Made by a program: the position numbers and the translations under genes. A stretch of DNA of 64,000 nucleotides from Streptomyces fructofermentans. Lineage in GTDB: Bacteria; Actinomycetota; Actinomycetes; Streptomycetales; Streptomycetaceae. The number at the start of each line of letters is the position of its first letter. Position 1 is the first letter of the stretch. A model generated the notes under the pieces. The model was not told where the DNA came from. It ran no database searches and saw only the letters and a program-made list of their open reading frames with translations. Of this stretch, positions 41,861 through 50,724 are shown piece by piece. The stretch is from NCBI RefSeq assembly GCF_014651055.1, contig NZ_BMWD01000029.1, positions 25,497 to 89,496 on the forward strand, given 5' to 3'.

Positions 41861-42631
41861 TCAGTGCCTGCGGGTACGCCCGAGGACGCGTCCGGCCCGC
41901 TCCCCCACGCCCCACGTGGTGACCCGCCACAGCGCCTCGACGAGGATGTCCCGGCTCATCTTGGAGTCGCCCAGTTCCCGCTCGACGAACGTGATGGGCA
42001 CCTCGACGACGTGGTGGCCGGCCTTGACGGCCCGCCGGGCCAGGTCGACCTGGAAGCAGTAGCCCTGCGAGGAGACGTCGTCGAGGCCGAGGCTTTCGAG
42101 GGTCTCGCGGCGGAAGGCCCGGTACCCCCCGGTGACGTCGCGGATCGGCACGTCGAGCAGTACACGGGAGTAGAGGCTGCCGCCGCGTGAGATGAACTCA
42201 CGGGACTTGGGCCAGTTCACCACCCGCCCGCCGGGCACCCAGCGGGAGCCGAGCACGAGGTCCGCGCCCTTGAGCGCGGTGAGCAGCCGGGGCAGTTCCT
42301 CGGGCTGGTGCGAGCCGTCGGCGTCCATCTCGACCAGGACGCCGTAACCGCGTTCGAGACCCCAGCGGAAGCCCGCGAGGTAGGCGGCGCCGAGGCCCTC
42401 CTTGCCCTTGCGGTGCAGCACGTGCACCTGGTCGTCGTCGACCGTCAGCTCGTCGGCCAGCTTGCCGGTGCCGTCGGGGCTGTTGTCGTCGGCGATCAGG
42501 ACGTGCGCCGCCGGCACAGCCGTACGCACCCGGCCGACGATCGCCTTGATGTTCTCCGACTCGTTGTAGGTCGGAATGATCACCAGCGTCGTACCGAGCG
42601 GGCCGAACCGTCGTTCACCGCCGTCGTTCAC
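41861..42631 (-). CDS. ppm1: Polyprenol-phosphate mannose synthase (GT2)
   Basis: This 256-aa GT2 enzyme transfers mannose from GDP-mannose to polyprenol phosphate, the donor for protein O-mannosylation. The nucleotide-binding motifs are IIPTYNESENIKAIV and DDNSPDGT. The metal site DADGSHQPEELP and the acceptor region DVTGGYRAFRRETLESL match Ppm1/DPM synthases. It lacks the extra acyltransferase or membrane domains seen in mycobacterial Ppm1, as is usual in Streptomyces. The GTG at 42631 has an AAGGGGA site. A long leader precedes it. Confidence 0.94.
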   Translation of the reverse strand: MNDGGERRFGPLGTTLVIIPTYNESENIKAIVGRVRTAVPAAHVLIADDNSPDGTGKLADELTVDDDQVHVLHRKGKEGLGAAYLAGFRWGLERGYGVLVEMDADGSHQPEELPRLLTALKGADLVLGSRWVPGGRVVNWPKSREFISRGGSLYSRVLLDVPIRDVTGGYRAFRRETLESLGLDDVSSQGYCFQVDLARRAVKAGHHVVEVPITFVERELGDSKMSRDILVEALWRVTTWGVGERAGRVLGRTRRH

Positions 42632-43134
42632 AGCTTCCCCTTAAGACATCCGCGCAACGGGGCTCCACCATAGCGAGCGCCGCAGCTCACACCGATGAGG
42701 CACCGGCCCGAATGCCTCGGGAGGAGGGGGAATCTGCGGATCGGGGCCCGGCGCCCTTCGGGCCGACCTGGGACCCGCTGGCTGCGGGTCGACCGAGAGC
42801 CGTTGTCTACTGAGCGTCCGGGCCCCACCCGGGTCGCACCATCCGGCCGGAACGTTCCCTCGCCCCGTGGGCGCGGGCGCTGGGCCTGGCTCCCAGTGGT
42901 GGTGCGCCGGTGCGGCACACCACCCCTGACCCAACTGCGCTTCGGCGGCTGTGCGGAAGTTCACCGGTCGGACGTCCGGTGGTGGACCCGGCCGAACCTA
43001 CCGGCCATCCGCCTCTCGCTGTCAACAGCCGTGTGAGCTGCGGCTTTACCCACAAACCGCAGGTCAGCGGCGAGGACGCGCAGGTCGCGCAACCGGGTGG
43101 CGGGCCATGATCGACGACCCGGCGGTCCCGTACA
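42632..43134 (-). other. Long structured leader and intergenic region upstream of ppm1
   Basis: If the promoter at 42995-43025 is right, the ppm1 mRNA begins with about 355 untranslated nucleotides. Within them are hairpins GACCCGC-TGGCT-GCGGGTC (42772-42790) and a neighbouring GGCCC-rich cloverleaf-like stretch (42743-42765). The only other open frame here, 42641-42964, has no protein-like composition. Confidence 0.4.
42995..43025 (-). promoter_or_regulatory. Probable HrdB-type promoter of ppm1
   Basis: On the minus strand TTGACA (43025-43020) is followed 19 bp later by TAGGTT (43000-42995), a strong housekeeping -35/-10 pair for Streptomyces. Confidence 0.6.
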
Positions 43135-44805
43135 TCACTCGTCCGGCCGTACGAATACGGTCCGGCCGTCCACGACGGTGCGCAGGCAGACGGGCAGGGG
43201 CGCGCCGGGTGTCAGGTCGGGGAGTCCGGGGGTCCCGGAGCGGGGGTCCGTGGACCAGCGGGCGACCCGGTCGTCGGGCGCCTGGACCACGAGTTCCTCG
43301 GTGCGCCACACGGCGTAGTCGGCGGGGGCTCCCGGTACCAGGACCCCCGCGTCGTCGCGTCCGACCGCCCGCCAGCCGCCCCGCGTATGCGCCGTGAACG
43401 CGGCGCGCGCGGAGATGCGGTGCTCGGCCGTCCGGTGGAAGGCCGCCGCGCGCACGGTGCCCCAGGGGTCGAGCGGGGTGACCGGGCTGTCGGAGCCGAA
43501 GGCCAGCGGCACACCGGCGCGCAGCAGCGCGGCGAAGGGATTGAGGGTGCGGGCGCGTTCGACGCCCAGGCGTTCCGCGTACATGCCCTCGTCGCCGCCC
43601 CACAGCGCGTCGAAGGCGGGCTGCACGGAGGCCGTGAGGCCGAGTTCGGCGAATCCTGCGATCGTCCCAGGGGTGAGCATCTCGGCGTGTTCGACGCGGT
43701 GCCTGGCGGCTCGCACACGGGCCGCTCCGACCTTCTCGGCGGCGGCGCGCATCCCGTCGACCACGGACGCCACGGCGGCGTCCCCGATGGCGTGGAAGCC
43801 CGCCTGGAGCCCCGCCTCGGTACAGGCCACCACATGGGCGGCGACCGCATCGCGGTCCAGGTAGGCGGTCCCGGTGTGCCCGGCGCCTCCGGCGGCGACC
43901 CCGGCAGCGGTGTCGGCCGCGGCGGCCGTGTCCCGGTAGGGCTGGTGCAGGCAGGCCGTCCGGGAGCCGAGGGCGCCGTCCACGAAGAGGTCGCCTGCGG
44001 CCCCGGCGGCCCCGAGGGCGCGGGCCCGTTCCACCCCCTCGGTGCCCGCCTCCGCCCAGTAGCCGACGACCCGGGGCCCGGCCTCGTCGGCGGCGAGCCG
44101 CAGCAGGGAGGTGAAATCGTCCTCCGAGGAGATCTCGGGGCCCGCGCACTCGTGGACGGACCCGATGCCGAGCGAGGCGGCGTGGCGCAGCGCGGCGCGC
44201 TGGGCCTGCTCCCGCTGCTGCGGCGTCACGGCCGCGAACGCCGCGGCGCGTACGGCGTGATGGGCGTCGCGGACGAGCGGCTCGCCGTCCTGGAAGCCGG
44301 CCGCCCGGCGTACGCCCGGCGCCAGGTCGAGCATGGAGGTGGTGGCGACCGCCGAGTGGACGTCGATGCGGGTGAGGTAGAGCGGGCGGCCACCGGTGGC
44401 CTCGTCCAGCTCGTCCCGGCGCGGGGGCCTGCGCTCCGGCCAGCGGGAGGCGTCCCAGCCGTGGCCGAGGAGCACCCGGTCGTGGGGGTGGGCGGCCGCG
44501 AAGTCGCGTACGCGGGTCATCGCCTCGGCGAGGCTGCGGGCGGTGGAGAGGTCGAGGCCGGTGAGGGCCAGCCCGGTGGCCGTGGTGTGGACGTGCGCGT
44601 CGGTGAACGCCGGGGTGACGAGCGCTCCTTCGAGGTCCACCACCTCGTCGACGCCCTGCGCGAAGGCGTCGGCCGCGCCCTCCGAGCCGACCCAGGCGAC
44701 CTGTCCCCGTTCCACGACCATCGCGGTGGCGAACGGGTCGGCGGGGCTGTGGACCTCCCCGCCGCGCAGCAGCACGGTGCGGGGGGTGGCGGTGCTCTCA
44801 CTCAT
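43135..44805 (-). CDS. Amidohydrolase family protein (YtcJ-like)
   Basis: This 556-aa metal-dependent hydrolase has the N-terminal composite beta domain (VLLRGGEVHSP) and the first metal pair in FTDAHVHTT. SVHECAGPEIS and the GFHAIGDAAVASVVDG histidine follow. Later come RHRVEHAEMLTPGTIA and the terminal FGSDSPVTPLDPWGTVRAA aspartate. These are the landmarks of the YtcJ/N-acyl amidohydrolase-like group. There is no signal peptide. The substrate is unknown. An Lrp/AsnC regulator gene lies upstream on the same strand and may control it. Confidence 0.9.
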   Translation of the reverse strand: MSESTATPRTVLLRGGEVHSPADPFATAMVVERGQVAWVGSEGAADAFAQGVDEVVDLEGALVTPAFTDAHVHTTATGLALTGLDLSTARSLAEAMTRVRDFAAAHPHDRVLLGHGWDASRWPERRPPRRDELDEATGGRPLYLTRIDVHSAVATTSMLDLAPGVRRAAGFQDGEPLVRDAHHAVRAAAFAAVTPQQREQAQRAALRHAASLGIGSVHECAGPEISSEDDFTSLLRLAADEAGPRVVGYWAEAGTEGVERARALGAAGAAGDLFVDGALGSRTACLHQPYRDTAAAADTAAGVAAGGAGHTGTAYLDRDAVAAHVVACTEAGLQAGFHAIGDAAVASVVDGMRAAAEKVGAARVRAARHRVEHAEMLTPGTIAGFAELGLTASVQPAFDALWGGDEGMYAERLGVERARTLNPFAALLRAGVPLAFGSDSPVTPLDPWGTVRAAAFHRTAEHRISARAAFTAHTRGGWRAVGRDDAGVLVPGAPADYAVWRTEELVVQAPDDRVARWSTDPRSGTPGLPDLTPGAPLPVCLRTVVDGRTVFVRPDE

Positions 44806-44894
44806 GGGAACAGTCTCGCCCCTCGGAACCGCCGTCCCGCGCGCGGGGCGCTCCGGGGGCGCGGGGCGCGGTTCCCCGGGGTGGGGAACCGCGC

Positions 44895-45335
44895 TCAGAT
44901 CTTCGCCGGGCGGGCCTCGTACGGCGTCGACAGGACCACCGTCGTGCGGGTGGAGACGCCCGCCAGGGAGCGCACGCGGGCGAGCAGCTCCTCCAGTTCG
45001 TGCGGGGTGGCGACCCGGACCTTCAGGATGTAGTTCTCGTCGCCGGCGACGCTGTGGCAGGCCTCGATCTCCGGTACGCCCGCCAGCCGCTCGGCGATGT
45101 CGTCCGGGGCACTGGGGTCGAAGGGTTTCACCGAGATGAAGGCGGTCAGCGGCAGCCCGACGGCCTCCGGGTCGACGACCGCGGCGTATCCGCGGATCAC
45201 TCCGCGCTGCTCCAGCCGGCGCACCCGCTGGTGCACGGCCGACGTGGACAGTCCCGTGGCCTTCCCGAGGTCGGTGTAACTCATCCGCCCGTCTTCGACG
45301 AGCAGCTGCACGATGTGGCGGTCCAGCTCCTCCAT
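44895..45335 (-). CDS. Lrp/AsnC-family transcriptional regulator
   Basis: This 146-aa protein has an N-terminal AsnC helix-turn-helix (MEELDRHIVQLLVEDGRMSY, ATGLSTSAVHQRVRRLEQRGVI). A C-terminal RAM ligand-binding domain follows (GLPLTAFISVKP, VPEIEACHSVAGDENYILKV). The ATG at 45335 is preferred over one at 45356 because MEELDR is the usual family start. It lies 90 bp upstream of the amidohydrolase gene on the same strand. The amino acid effector is unknown. Confidence 0.93.
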   Translation of the reverse strand: MEELDRHIVQLLVEDGRMSYTDLGKATGLSTSAVHQRVRRLEQRGVIRGYAAVVDPEAVGLPLTAFISVKPFDPSAPDDIAERLAGVPEIEACHSVAGDENYILKVRVATPHELEELLARVRSLAGVSTRTTVVLSTPYEARPAKI

Positions 45336-45600
45336 GGCGGAGAACCTACAGGGCACTTGATCCCGTCGGGTACTCTGCGGCGCAGGTCATACCCGGTTTG
45401 TGATGTGCCCGGGAGCAGCCACCGACATGCCCGGGGGACAAATCAGCCGGGTCGGGCACCTGCAGGCGGCATGTGACGAACACCACATGGCGGCGGTCGG
45501 TTCCGTGATGTTCTCGTGATTACCGCAGATGCGGGACGGGAAGTGCTTGCTGTGGTCGAGGTCGCAGTGCCTTGTCGGCCCACCCGAGGGGGAGTAGCCC

Positions 45601-46038
45601 ATGCAGAACCTGAAGCGTCCTGGTCGCGCCGCGTCCAAGCGGCAGCAGCCCGTCCTCGAGCCCGAGCCGGAGGGCGTCGAACCCGACGCCCTGGACGGTG
45701 AAGAGCTCGACGACTACGACACTTTCGAGATGTACCGGGTGATCTGCCCGGACTGCGCGCAGCCGATCGCGCTCCTGGCGGACGAGGAGACCCTGCCGGA
45801 GCACGCGCTGTGCGCGACGCCGTGGAATCCGTTCGGCCTCACGGTCTGCGCCGGCACGGGCCGCGCCGCGGCCGACGCCCGGCCCGCCGACGAGTCGATG
45901 GAGGTTCAGGAGCAGGACACCGCCCTGCTCCTGACGCTCCCTCAGGGACTCGACTGGCGGACGCAGCCCTTCTCGCACGTCGGTGGCCCCGGTTCGCGCC
46001 CCATGCAGGTGCCGGTGATGCGCCGCCAGGCCGCCTGA
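45601..46038 (+). CDS. Conserved small Cys-containing protein of unknown function
   Basis: This 145-aa hydrophilic protein has a basic then acidic N-terminus and a compact cysteine region. CPDCAQPIALLADEE is followed by HALCATPWNPFGLTVC, which could bind a metal. The Gln-rich C-terminus looks unstructured. The start lies after GAGGGGGAGT. The 265-bp upstream gap is moderately AT-rich and probably carries its promoter, divergent from the Lrp gene. I do not recognise a characterised family. Confidence 0.8.
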   Translation: MQNLKRPGRAASKRQQPVLEPEPEGVEPDALDGEELDDYDTFEMYRVICPDCAQPIALLADEETLPEHALCATPWNPFGLTVCAGTGRAAADARPADESMEVQEQDTALLLTLPQGLDWRTQPFSHVGGPGSRPMQVPVMRRQAA

Positions 46039-46070
46039 GCGACCCGGCCCGGGTCCGGCCCGGTCCGACC

Positions 46071-47165
46071 TCAATTCCCGTAACTGGCCTGCACCATGGC
46101 CCGCAGACTGGCGTGGTGCAGGATCAGGGTGTCCGGGTCCGCCGGTACGGCGACCTCACCGAAGTGCACCTGCCGGTAGGCCACGCGCAGCATCACCACG
46201 GCGTGCCGCAGGGCCGCGTAGAGGATGTGGAAGTCCATGTCCCGCGGCGCGTGTCCGGTGAGCCGGGCGTAGCGGGCCTCGACGTTGTCGCGGCGCATGA
46301 AGCCGGGCAGTCCGGGCTGCCCGAACCCCACCGTGAGGTCCTGGAAGAAGCGGTGCAGGTAGATCATCCAGCCGAGGTCGACCTCCCGGGGCGCGAGTCC
46401 CGCCATCTCCCAGTCGAGCACGGCGGCGGGCGTGAAGCCGTCGTAGATGACGTTGCCGATACGGGCGTCACCCCAGCTCAGCACCGTCTCGCCCTCGTCG
46501 CGGGGCCAGAGCGCGTCGAGCCGGTCGAAGGCCTCCTCGACGAGGGGTGAGCGCGGCAGTCCGTCGACCACCCAGGCGTAGTAGGCGCTTTGGGCCTCGA
46601 CGTGCCGCCGCAGGGCGCTGCCCCCGCCCGGCGCCGCGAGGAAGTCCGCCTCGCTCACCGGGACCTGGTCGTGCAGCCGGGCGAGCAGCCCGACGGAGGC
46701 GGCCTCGAGCCGCTCGCGCTCGGTGTCTCCCGCCGCGTGCAGCCAGTTCCCCTCGTACGTGTAGGGCATGACGTCCGGCGGTACGCGGCCGTCGACGCGC
46801 TCCATGACGAGGAAGGGCGCCCCGAGCGGCCCGGCGTCCTCCTCCAGCCACAGCACGCGCGGCACCGGCACATCGCTGCGCTCCGCCACCAGCCGCAGTA
46901 CGCGGTACTGGCGCGGCAGGTCGTAGACGGGGAATACGGTGTACGCCGCCGGATCCGCCGCCAGCCTCAACGCGCAGGCGCGGACGGGTGGTTCGGGGTG
47001 GTCGATGTCGAAGAGCAGTGTCTCGCTGGACATCCCGTTGGACTCGGGCACCCGGACGCCGACCGCCTCGGCGCCGGGCAGCCGTGCGGCCAGCCAGGCG
47101 GTCAGGCGCCGGGTGACTTCCTCCGGATCACGGGTGGTCGTACGCGGACGCGGTGCTGTGGCCAT
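46071..47165 (-). CDS. Phosphotransferase family protein (APH/ACAD10-like kinase fold)
   Basis: This 364-aa protein has the aminoglycoside/choline-kinase-like fold. It has an N-lobe with PFLVMERVDGRVPPDV, a catalytic-loop equivalent LSWGDARIGNVIYDG (Asp and Asn positions) and the metal-binding VLDWEMAGLAPREVDLGWM. The ACAD10-like group phosphorylates hydroxyacyl-CoA or small alcohols rather than antibiotics. The ATG is at 47165. It lies 32 bp downstream of the unknown protein at 47198-48322 and is probably co-transcribed with it. Antibiotic resistance is not implied. Confidence 0.86.
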   Translation of the reverse strand: MATAPRPRTTTRDPEEVTRRLTAWLAARLPGAEAVGVRVPESNGMSSETLLFDIDHPEPPVRACALRLAADPAAYTVFPVYDLPRQYRVLRLVAERSDVPVPRVLWLEEDAGPLGAPFLVMERVDGRVPPDVMPYTYEGNWLHAAGDTERERLEAASVGLLARLHDQVPVSEADFLAAPGGGSALRRHVEAQSAYYAWVVDGLPRSPLVEEAFDRLDALWPRDEGETVLSWGDARIGNVIYDGFTPAAVLDWEMAGLAPREVDLGWMIYLHRFFQDLTVGFGQPGLPGFMRRDNVEARYARLTGHAPRDMDFHILYAALRHAVVMLRVAYRQVHFGEVAVPADPDTLILHHASLRAMVQASYGN

Positions 47166-47197
47166 GTCCCCACTCCCTCGGGAGCCGCGGTCCCCCG

Positions 47198-48322
47198 TCA
47201 GGGCGCGACCGAGTCGAAGCCGGTGAACCCGCTCGGGTCGTGCCGCCCGAACGAGCCGTGCTCGAAGATCCCGTACCCGACCCGCCCGTCGAAGGTGAAG
47301 CGGGCCGCGTGGTCGGTCACTCCGTAGGCGGCCGGGGCGAGCACGGCCGGGTCGGTGAGGTCGTAGGAGCGCCGGTCGGTCCAGCCGCGCCCGCGCCAGG
47401 TGCCGTGCTGCCAGTCGCCGGCGGGCGGGTAGCCCGCGCCCACGGCGAGCGGGGAGGAGGTGAGGATCTCGGCGCCGAGTTCGAGCGGCTCCCGGTGGTC
47501 GCCCAGCCGGACGACCGCGCGCTCCGGCGTGCGGGTGCCGCTGCGGTAGGCGATCTCCGCCCGCGGCCAGCCGAGTTGGCGGTCGCGGTCGCCCTCGCGC
47601 ACCAGGGTCGCGTCGTTGAGGGTCCGGTGGCCGTCCGCGTCCTCCTGGACGACGACCATCAGGAAGCGGTCGTCGAAGCGGACGGGGCACCAGAGCCAGT
47701 GGAAGCCCTCGGTGGGGTGCTCCTCGGCGAGCCTGCCGCCCTCCTCGCCGGGCAGCGGGCGGGTGCCCCAACTCCGGTCGCGGGTACCGGTCCAGCCGTC
47801 CGCGGTCACCCGCGTCTCCTCGCCCGCGACCCTGATCCGGCCCTCGCAGCGGCCCGCCTGCACGAACCGCCTGCCCTCAAGGGTGAGGCGGGCGCCCCGT
47901 CGCTGGAGGTGGTGCGGCTCCCAGAGGGCGGGGAACTCCGCCGACCAGGTGATCTCGTACGACAGCCCGTCCGGGTGCGCCGGATCGGCCTCGCAGCTCA
48001 GGACGAAGCGCTTCAGCGGGCGTTCGACCCGGATGCGGAGCGGACCGACGGCCATCGTCGTCCAGGTGTCGTCGCCGAGCGCGTCGCTGGCGCGCACGGC
48101 GTGCAGCATGTCGCCGGTGCGGAGTGTGGCGTAGGCGTCGACGACACCGACGTTCGGGTAGACGCCGAGTCCGAGGACGAGCAGGGCCCTGCCCCGATGG
48201 TCGAGGACGTGGAAGATGCACCGGTCGTAGGCGTTGCGGTCACCCGTCGCCACGTGCTTCATCGAGAGGGGCACCTGGTGCACGGGGTACTCGTCGAGAG
48301 GTACGGGGCGGTCGTCCGGCAT
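47198..48322 (-). CDS. Beta-rich protein of unknown function (AttH/CrtC-like fold suspected)
   Basis: This 374-aa protein is rich in Trp, Asp and beta strands. GFHWLWCPVRFDDRFLMVVV, WTSAEFPALWEPHHLQ-like segments and DHAARFTFDGRVGYGIFEHG recall the double lipocalin-like AttH/hydroxyneurosporene-synthase fold. No catalytic residues can be named. It lies directly upstream of the phosphotransferase gene, suggesting one pathway, perhaps on a lipid or steroid substrate. The fold assignment is tentative. Confidence 0.75.
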   Translation of the reverse strand: MPDDRPVPLDEYPVHQVPLSMKHVATGDRNAYDRCIFHVLDHRGRALLVLGLGVYPNVGVVDAYATLRTGDMLHAVRASDALGDDTWTTMAVGPLRIRVERPLKRFVLSCEADPAHPDGLSYEITWSAEFPALWEPHHLQRRGARLTLEGRRFVQAGRCEGRIRVAGEETRVTADGWTGTRDRSWGTRPLPGEEGGRLAEEHPTEGFHWLWCPVRFDDRFLMVVVQEDADGHRTLNDATLVREGDRDRQLGWPRAEIAYRSGTRTPERAVVRLGDHREPLELGAEILTSSPLAVGAGYPPAGDWQHGTWRGRGWTDRRSYDLTDPAVLAPAAYGVTDHAARFTFDGRVGYGIFEHGSFGRHDPSGFTGFDSVAP

Positions 48323-49007
48323 CGGCTGCCTCCCGGGGCGCGCGGTACACGACGTCGCCCGGAGGGGTACGGCCCCCGGCGCGGAGTTGACGGTACGTCA
48401 GAAGCCGGGAAGGGGCCAGGGTGCGGGGGCGTCCGCGCGACGGGTGCGGAGGTCTCCGCGACGGGGCGCGGGAGTGGACGGGGCGCGGGAGTGGACGGGG
48501 TTGCGGGGGCGGGGTCCGAGGGCGGGCGGGGCCGGGGGCCGCTCGGCGGGGCCGGGGGCCGCTCGGCGGGGCCGGGGAATGCGCTCCTCGGGAGCCGACG
48601 ACGCCCTGGAGCCCTCGTAGAGGCCGGAGGCCCGGAGGCCGGAGGCCCGGAGCCCGGAAGCCCGGAGGCCGGAGCCCGGAGCCCGGAGACCCGAGGGGCC
48701 GGGGAAGCCGGGGAAGCCGGAGGGCCCGGAAGGGTGGGTTCCGGTAATGCGTCGGCGGTTCGGACGCGCCGGCTCACGGACGGCACCAGCCCCACGCAAC
48801 GACCGGGGGCTCGGAGGCGCCGAGGGCCCGGAGGGGCCGGGCGACTCGGCGGCACCGGGGCCCGAATGGGCCGACGCCTCGGCGGCACCGGCGGCTCGAA
48901 GGCGCCGGCGACTCGGAGGGGCCCGTCCCTGGAAGGGGCCCGTCGCGAACTGACGGGCGAATCCGGCCGCGGGTGACCTGTACGCCTCCGTGGGCGTTGG
49001 CCTCGGT
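48323..49007. repeat. 685-bp gene-free region with several tandem repeats
   Basis: A 17-bp unit (GGGGCGCGGGAGTGGAC) occurs twice at 48463-48496. A 20-bp unit (GCCGGGGGCCGCTCGGCGGG) occurs twice at 48531-48570. A run of GGAGGCCC/GGAGCCC units fills about 48620-48690, and GGCACCGG-type units occupy 48850-48930. The promoter of the leftward gene at 48322 must lie here but is not recognisable. Confidence 0.7.
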
Positions 49008-49367
49008 ATGACCCCCACATACACCGGGACGGGCACCGGCCAGCGCCGCCGGATCCTGCTCCCCTCGTCCGCAGAATCGGTTGCCCAGGTGCCTCCGGAA
49101 ACGCAGCGGGCCCCGGAGGCGCAGAAGCCGCAGAGGTCACCGGGCGGTCAGGGCAGCCAGAGCGGTCAGGGCGCCCACACGCCCCTCCCGCCCCAGCAGT
49201 CCCCGGATCCCCCCATCTACCGCGCCCTGATGCGCACCTGGGCCGACCGGGGCCGGACCCTGCCGGGCCGTCACGACCCGGAGTGGGCCCGGCTGGCCGC
49301 ACCCTCGGCGATGTACGGCTACGGGCAGTTCAGCGCGACTCGGGACCCGCTAGGTGACGGGCGATGA
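49008..49367 (+). CDS. Small hypothetical protein, 119 aa
   Basis: The frame has a disordered Gln/Pro/Gly-rich first half (QKPQRSPGGQGSQSGQGAHT). The second half is more ordered and reads like a real protein (PIYRALMRTWADRGRTLPGR, HDPEWARLAAPS). I recall similar short proteins with YRALMRTWADRGRTLPGRHDPEW in other Streptomyces. The ATG at 49008 has no good ribosome site. The 3' end overlaps the 3' end of the convergent acyl-CoA dehydrogenase gene by 38 bp. Function unknown. Confidence 0.6.
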   Translation: MTPTYTGTGTGQRRRILLPSSAESVAQVPPETQRAPEAQKPQRSPGGQGSQSGQGAHTPLPPQQSPDPPIYRALMRTWADRGRTLPGRHDPEWARLAAPSAMYGYGQFSATRDPLGDGR

Positions 49368-50502
49368 CCATCCGCTGGATCTGGTTGGTGCCCTCCACGA
49401 TCTGCAGCACCTTGGCCTCCCGCATGAAGCGCTCGGCCGGGAAGTCGGCGGTGTAGCCGTAGCCGCCGAGGACCTGGACGGCGTCCGTGGTCACCTTCAT
49501 GGCGGCGTCCGTGCAGTGCAGTTTCGCCATGGCCGCCAGCTTGGCGAACGGGCGACCCGCGTCGCGCAGCCTGGCGGCGGCGAGGTACAGCGCGCGGCCC
49601 GCCTCGATCTGGGTCGCCATGTCCGCCAGCATGAAGCGCAGGCCCTGGAAGTCGGCGATCCGCCTTCCGAACTGCCGGCGCCCGGCGGCGTACTCGACCG
49701 CTTCGTCGAGCGCCGCCTGGGCCACGCCGATCGCGCAGGCCGCGATGCCGAGCCGCCCGGAGTCCAGCGCCGACAGGGCGATCGCGAAGCCCTGGCCCTC
49801 GTCGCCGACGCGCCGGTCGTCGGAGATCCGCACACCGTCGAAGTGGACCTGGGCGGTCGGCGAGCCCTTCATGCCCATCTTCCGCTCGGGCGCCGCCGCG
49901 CTCAGCCCCTCGGCGTCGCCCGGCACCAGGAACGCCGTGATGCCGCGCGGCCCCTCGCCGCCGGTGCGCGCGAGCACCGTGTAGAAGTCGGCGACCCCGC
50001 CGTGGGTGATCCACGCCTTGGTCCCGGTGATCACCCAGTCGTCGCCGTCCCGTACCGCCTTCGTGCTCAGGGAGGCGGCATCCGAACCGGAGGCCGGTTC
50101 GGAGAGGCAGTAGGCGCCGAGCAGGCCGCCGCCGAGCATCGCGGGCAGATGCTCGACCTGCTGCTCCTTGGTGCCGTAGTTCGCGAGCGCGTGACAGGAC
50201 AGCGAGTGCACGCTGACGCCGAGGCCGACCGTGAGGCGGGCCGCGGCGAGCTCCTCCAGGACCTGGAGGTAGACCTCGTACGGCTGGTCGCCGCCGCCGT
50301 ACTCGGAGTCGTAGGGGAGGCCGAGCAGCCCCGACTCGGAGAGCAGGTCGAACGTGTCTCGCGGGAAGACTCCGGCGTCCTCCTCCTCGGCCGCCGCCGG
50401 GGCGATCTCACGCTGCGCGATGTCGCGGACGAGCGAGATCAGATCCCGGGCCTCCTCCGTGGGCAGTTGCCGGTCCACCGGCTGCGGGGCGCGGTCGGGC
50501 AT
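49330..50502 (-). CDS. Acyl-CoA dehydrogenase
   Basis: This 390-aa FAD enzyme has the two family signatures: AYCLSEPASGSDAASL for FAD/substrate binding, and QVLGGYGYTADFPAERFMREAK near the C-terminus. The catalytic-base region reads LQIVEGTNQIQR, with the Glu of the short/branched-chain type. The ATG at 50502 is behind GGAGG. A GTGACG-N17-CATACT promoter candidate lies upstream (50667-50639). It probably oxidises short or branched acyl-CoA thioesters. Confidence 0.94.
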   Translation of the reverse strand: MPDRAPQPVDRQLPTEEARDLISLVRDIAQREIAPAAAEEEDAGVFPRDTFDLLSESGLLGLPYDSEYGGGDQPYEVYLQVLEELAAARLTVGLGVSVHSLSCHALANYGTKEQQVEHLPAMLGGGLLGAYCLSEPASGSDAASLSTKAVRDGDDWVITGTKAWITHGGVADFYTVLARTGGEGPRGITAFLVPGDAEGLSAAAPERKMGMKGSPTAQVHFDGVRISDDRRVGDEGQGFAIALSALDSGRLGIAACAIGVAQAALDEAVEYAAGRRQFGRRIADFQGLRFMLADMATQIEAGRALYLAAARLRDAGRPFAKLAAMAKLHCTDAAMKVTTDAVQVLGGYGYTADFPAERFMREAKVLQIVEGTNQIQRMVIARHLAGPESR

Positions 50503-50638
50503 GGCGACGCTCTCCTCCCTGTCGGGCGCTGCGGCGGACGCACACCGGGTTGAGGTGGGTCCGCCGGGTCTTTCATGACGCAGTCGATGGTGCGCCTCCG
50601 GGTCGCGGAAGCGGCTGACCAGCGGCTGTGGCGCTGTG

Positions 50639-50667
50639 AGTATGCCCGATCCGCAGCAGTGCGTCAC
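50639..50667 (-). promoter_or_regulatory. Probable promoter of the acyl-CoA dehydrogenase gene
   Basis: Minus-strand GTGACG (50667-50662), a 17-bp spacer and CATACT (50644-50639). Just upstream lies the palindrome AACG-AC-CGTT, about 50674-50683, a possible TetR-type site. The leader is about 130 nt. Confidence 0.5.
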
Positions 50668-50724
50668 TTGTTAACGACCGTTCATTACGACACATCGCGC
50701 GCGGCCCCCGATTGGTCCGAACCA

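Noticed and set aside
42641..42964. A 107-aa minus-strand frame in the ppm1 leader
   Set aside because: Its composition is Pro/Arg-rich without any recognisable fold, and it overlaps strong hairpins. It could at most be a leader peptide.
46071..47165. The aminoglycoside-phosphotransferase-like fold as an antibiotic-resistance gene
   Set aside because: Its motifs fit the ACAD10-like metabolic group, and its partner gene is not a resistance gene.
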